Positions 60,590 to 64,000 of a stretch of DNA of 64,000 nt are shown in pieces. The position numbers and the translations under genes were made by a program. Under the pieces are notes generated by a model. The model had not been told where the DNA came from and ran no database searches. It was given only the letters and a program-made list of their open reading frames with translations. This DNA is from Bacteroidia bacterium. GTDB lineage: Bacteria; Bacteroidota; Bacteroidia; UKL13-3. The stretch's first letter is position 1. Each line of letters starts with the position of its first letter. Location of the stretch: the NCBI GenBank assembly GCA_014376805.1, contig JACMQU010000017.1:47167-111166 (forward strand). Reading direction: 5' to 3'.

Positions 60590-61291
60590 ATGATAGCAAA
60601 TAAATTATTCTGCATAGGCTTGTTTAATCTGCTTTCTTGTTTTCCTTCGGGAAGTCAGTCAGGCACGGTAAGTCCTAACAATCCAAACATTCCTACCTTT
60701 TGTATAGAGAAGGTGAGTAAGGAGGTGTTTGTATCTGCCAAAAAGATCTATGTAGAAAAGTTGCTTAAAGATACATCAAGCCATAAAAAACAAAATGGCC
60801 AATTTAAGCTAACGTTAACCTCAAGTGCCGGTGCTTATAAAACATTTCAAGATTCCATTGCAGGGGCTGAAGATGAGAATAGAAAAGAATTTCGTTATTT
60901 GGGGCAATTTAAAGAGATTGATTTTTATATTGTATCCGTGACTTATTGGGAGCACTCTGAAATATTATTGATTGACAAAATGAGTGGAAATAACTACTCT
61001 ACCTGGTCAGTTCCAGGCTTATCCCCGGATAATAAAAGAATGGCCGCAATTCTTCCCTTTGGTTTGGAAGGAGAACCTATTGGGATTCAAATTTTGTCGA
61101 TTAATAGGGCTAACTTAACCCAAATAGAAAAATTAATTGAAATTGATCAAAAGCTGTGGGAGCCGAAAGATTTTGTTTGGGAAAATAATCATTCTATTCT
61201 TTTAAAAGTCACGGAATTGATAAAACCTTTTAAAGGTAATGAAAATAAAAGAGATAATGTCTTTAGTTACCTTCGATTGAGAATAAATTAA
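60590..61291 (+). CDS. Putative lipoprotein, candidate immunity protein for the Rhs tip (copy 1)
   Basis: Lipobox-like LFNLLSC; begins 7 nt after the Rhs stop; shares YLGQFKEIDFYIVSVTYWEHSEILLIDKMSG...SVPGLSPDNKR with the next lipoprotein. Confidence 0.6.
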   Translation: MIANKLFCIGLFNLLSCFPSGSQSGTVSPNNPNIPTFCIEKVSKEVFVSAKKIYVEKLLKDTSSHKKQNGQFKLTLTSSAGAYKTFQDSIAGAEDENRKEFRYLGQFKEIDFYIVSVTYWEHSEILLIDKMSGNNYSTWSVPGLSPDNKRMAAILPFGLEGEPIGIQILSINRANLTQIEKLIEIDQKLWEPKDFVWENNHSILLKVTELIKPFKGNENKRDNVFSYLRLRIN

Positions 61292-61588
61292 TAGTAGCCC
61301 CGGAAGAATTTATAGTATTTACTTTTTTACAATTTTCCATTTAACAATGTCAATAAAGTTATCAAGTTTTACATCAGAAAGGATTAATAAATCATTCTTG
61401 GTAACACTAGAAAGAATGCGCCCAAAACTATATTTATCATGTGGGCGGGCTCATTTGTATCTTAACTGAGAATGCATTAAAAGATGGACCAGCCTTATTG
61501 AAAACCTATTTTGCAAACGGAAATGGGGTATTTCATCATTGGCATCATATGCATTTACAGTGTTACAATTTTTAAAATATTAAATAAT

Positions 61589-62281
61589 ATGAAATTAAAT
61601 ATAATAATCTTTTCAATTTATATTTTACTCTGCGCATGTTCGCAAAAGGGTTCTGTAAACAATGATTTTATGAGCAATGACAGAGATACATTATTGCTAA
61701 ATGGACATACAATCTATTTAGATACAATAACGGATTTACAGTATTCAAAAGTCATTAAATTCAACAAAATTGTTTATGACACTTCCCCCATCATGAAGGT
61801 TAATGATAAAATTACCCTGCATTTGATTAATGGTAAAAATATTATTTTGGAGGATAGTTTTCCTAATTCTGATAATGATGATCAAGTTACCTATAAATAT
61901 GTTGGCTTTCTTAAAGAAGTTGGACTTTATATAGTGATAGCTCAATATTTTGAATCTGGTGAATATTTATTGATCGATAATAAAACCGGGAGTAAAACTA
62001 AAGTTTGGGGTATTCCTAAATTATCACCCGATAACATTCACATTATTGCTGCCTCTAGCGCAATTGGTTATGAAATAATGCCAAATGGTATTCAATTATG
62101 GAAAATACAAACAAATGGAATACCCAAACTTGAATGGGAGTATCAACAAAATAAATGGTCACCAGAAAATGTAGAGTGGGCAGATAAAAATACGATTTAT
62201 GTATTTAAGCGAACTCCGGAACAATTATCTTCAAATAATAAAGAATCTAAAAGTTACATTAAGTTACTAATAAAGGAATAA
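61589..62281 (+). CDS. Putative lipoprotein paralogous to 60590-61291 (candidate immunity copy 2)
   Basis: Start moved from 61511 to MKLNIIIFSIYILLCAC at 61589, giving a lipobox; YVGFLKEVGLYIVIAQYFESGEYLLIDNKTG...GIPKLSPDN matches copy 1. Confidence 0.6.
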   Translation: MKLNIIIFSIYILLCACSQKGSVNNDFMSNDRDTLLLNGHTIYLDTITDLQYSKVIKFNKIVYDTSPIMKVNDKITLHLINGKNIILEDSFPNSDNDDQVTYKYVGFLKEVGLYIVIAQYFESGEYLLIDNKTGSKTKVWGIPKLSPDNIHIIAASSAIGYEIMPNGIQLWKIQTNGIPKLEWEYQQNKWSPENVEWADKNTIYVFKRTPEQLSSNNKESKSYIKLLIKE

Positions 62282-62362
62282 AGTTTAGCTTAATTATTTA
62301 TTTGTACATCTCTTTCCTTTACTTTTAATTACTTTTATTTGTTGAATTCAAAACTCATAATA

Positions 62363-63134
62363 ATGACAAGAAGTTACGATGTGCAGATAGGGAGGTTTAT
62401 GCAAGTTGATCCGATGGCGAAAGAAAGAGGATGGTTAGACCCTTATAATTATTGCCAGGATAATCCGGTTAATATAACCGATCCGACAGGAGCATTGGAT
62501 TGTGCATCATACACGGATTTTAAAGATAAATATGGAAGACGGATCTAATGCAGTTTTTCAGCAAACCAGTAATGGAACTGATTTGCATTATGAATTTATA
62601 GGTTATGATGAAAAACAGGATGGCGAAGATAAAATTAATTTGGAAACCGCAATTAAAGAACAACAAAATTTAAATAATATGAACGATGCGCTCAAGGATA
62701 AAGGTGCCGGCACTCATTGTAATCAGGCAACACAGAATGTACAGCGAACAGTAAGTTCTGCATTGGGAGTGAACATACTAACGCCAGGAAAAGCGAATGA
62801 CGCTGCTGATGACAGTCTTCCTAACTCACCATATTACGCTATGACTGCAGATTTTGCTATAGCGCAAGAGGCTGCAAAAAATGGTAAATTGGTTGTAGGT
62901 GCATTTAGAAATACAAGACTTGATAAAAAAGGAATACCGTGCTCTGGTCATCTCTTTACACTTTCTGTAGGTGATAATATAGTAAAAGGTCCTATAGCTA
63001 ATATTGGAACCAAGCCTGCCACAGGATTTGTATTTCCTTTAGGAACCCCAGCTGCTAACTGGAAAGATGCTGTATTCAGAAAAGCGGATTGGAGCACCAT
63101 AAAATTTTATATTTTAAAAAATACATCCAAATAA
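62363..63134 (+). pseudogene. Orphan Rhs C-terminal cassette: core end plus Cys/His tip, apparently frameshifted near 62537-62548
   Basis: Core end is in frame 62339..62548 (ends KYGRRI stop). The tip GSNAVFQQTSNGTDLHYEFIGYDEK...GTHCNQATQNVQR...GIPCSGHLFTLSVG... is in frame 62502..63134. Same domain order as the full-length gene, in two different frames. Confidence 0.75.
62369..62500 (+). repeat. 132-bp Rhs core-end repeat, copy 2 (orphan)
   Basis: Encodes RSYDVQIGRFMQVDPMAKERGWLDPYNYCQDNPVNITDPTGALD without the rest of the core; 3 mismatches to 59839-59970. Confidence 0.95.
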
Positions 63135-63136
63135 CT

Positions 63137-63763
63137 ATGCATATTTTTTATTTAATTTTAGCTTTCCAATTCATAACTTGTCTTAACAAGTCACCTTTTG
63201 AAATGGATAAAAGTAAAACGAAGAAAATTGACTTAGGATACAATATAAGTATTGTAATCCCTTTAAATAATGAACCTTTCCAGCCTTGCGCACACTATAC
63301 TGACGTGCAGGTTTTTCAGAATAATATTAAAGTTTTTGAAGATAAATCGGACAGTGAATAAAGGTTGTTGTGTGATTCATCTTTTACGAAAATAAAAAAA
63401 CTTAAAGATGGTAGTTATGAATTAGTTCTTGAAATGTTTGATGGCCCAGATTATGACAAGCTTGTAGCAATACGCATAAAAAATGGTAAACTCTTAGGTA
63501 AACAAATTTTACCATATTTTAATTCTCCACCGGAAAATATGGACAATGATTCTTACCTGGAGTATTCAGGAGTGCTGCATTCTGTTGAAACACCCTGTGG
63601 CAATTGTGATTCCTGTTACTATAATCCGACGTTGTATTATGAAATTACTGATAGTGGAATTAGGTTGGATAGTTTGACGACAGTTAGAAAGAATAAAGAG
63701 AACTGGGGTAATTTCTATGGGTACTATCGTTCCGAAAACATTGCGTTGCCTTGTAAGCGATAA
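63137..63763 (+). pseudogene. Secreted protein (candidate immunity protein of the orphan cassette), interrupted by one in-frame TAA at 63359-63361
   Basis: MHIFYLILAFQFITCLNKS... and the ORF listed at 63365 are in the same reading frame, separated only by TAA then AGG. The ATG lies 2 nt after the orphan-tip stop. Confidence 0.65.
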
Positions 63764-63824
63764 AAATTAGTTGCTTCTTGGCCTTAATAGGTTTGGTCGG
63801 GTAACAAATAATATTTTAACTTTG

Positions 63825-64000
63825 ATGCAACTTATGAAATATATAATTGTAATTTTACTAGTAACATTATTTTCGTGTTCAACAAAGCCGGTTGAAACAA
63901 AAGAAAATAATGATAAAACTCAATGGACTACACATCGTGATACGATTGACGCCGGTTTCATTCTTACATTCAAGTACCCCAATCAAGCAGCGTTAGAAGA
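63825..64000 (+). CDS. Putative lipoprotein, truncated at the right edge
   Basis: Manual translation: MQLMKYIIVILLVTLFSCSTKPVETKENNDKTQWTTHRDTIDAGFILTFKYPNQAALEE..., lipobox LFSC. Not in the ORF track. Confidence 0.6.
   Translation, partial: MQLMKYIIVILLVTLFSCSTKPVETKENNDKTQWTTHRDTIDAGFILTFKYPNQAALE

Overview
AT-rich Bacteroidota-type sequence in two parts. (1) About 1-50.1 kb is one almost entirely minus-strand capsule/O-antigen-type polysaccharide locus. Its order in the direction of transcription is: nucleotide-sugar dehydrogenase, UpxY/NusG-like antiterminator, Wza, Wzc tyrosine kinase with a Tyr-Gly tail, a wHTH/nucleotidyltransferase-like protein, epimerase, GDP-fucose genes, then a pseudaminic-acid-type nonulosonate module. 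That module is PseB/PseC, an N-acetyl sugar amidotransferase with HisH/HisF partners, two formyltransferase-like proteins, PseH-, PseF-, PseG- and PseI-like proteins, a class III aminotransferase, an aldo/keto reductase and a DEDDh exonuclease. It is followed by a flippase, glycosyltransferases, an EpsG-like polymerase, tandem deacetylase-like proteins, three asparagine-synthetase paralogs, three ATP-grasp proteins, a PglC-like initiating transferase, PglD/PglE-like genes, a WbpB/D/E-like trio, and a truncated exosortase-like ORF at the left edge that the ORF track missed. (2) After a response regulator, about 51.4-64 kb is a plus-strand secreted Rhs/YD-repeat locus: a coiled-coil/beta-barrel protein, a two-protein Rhs pair whose second member ends in an M15/M74-like zinc peptidase motif, two paralogous lipoproteins (candidate immunity proteins), a 132-bp duplicated Rhs core end fused to an alternative Cys/His tip that appears frameshifted, a downstream lipoprotein gene split by one in-frame stop, and another lipoprotein running off the window. 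No rRNA, tRNA or CRISPR array was recognised. All family calls are from reading sequences and motifs; no database search was possible.
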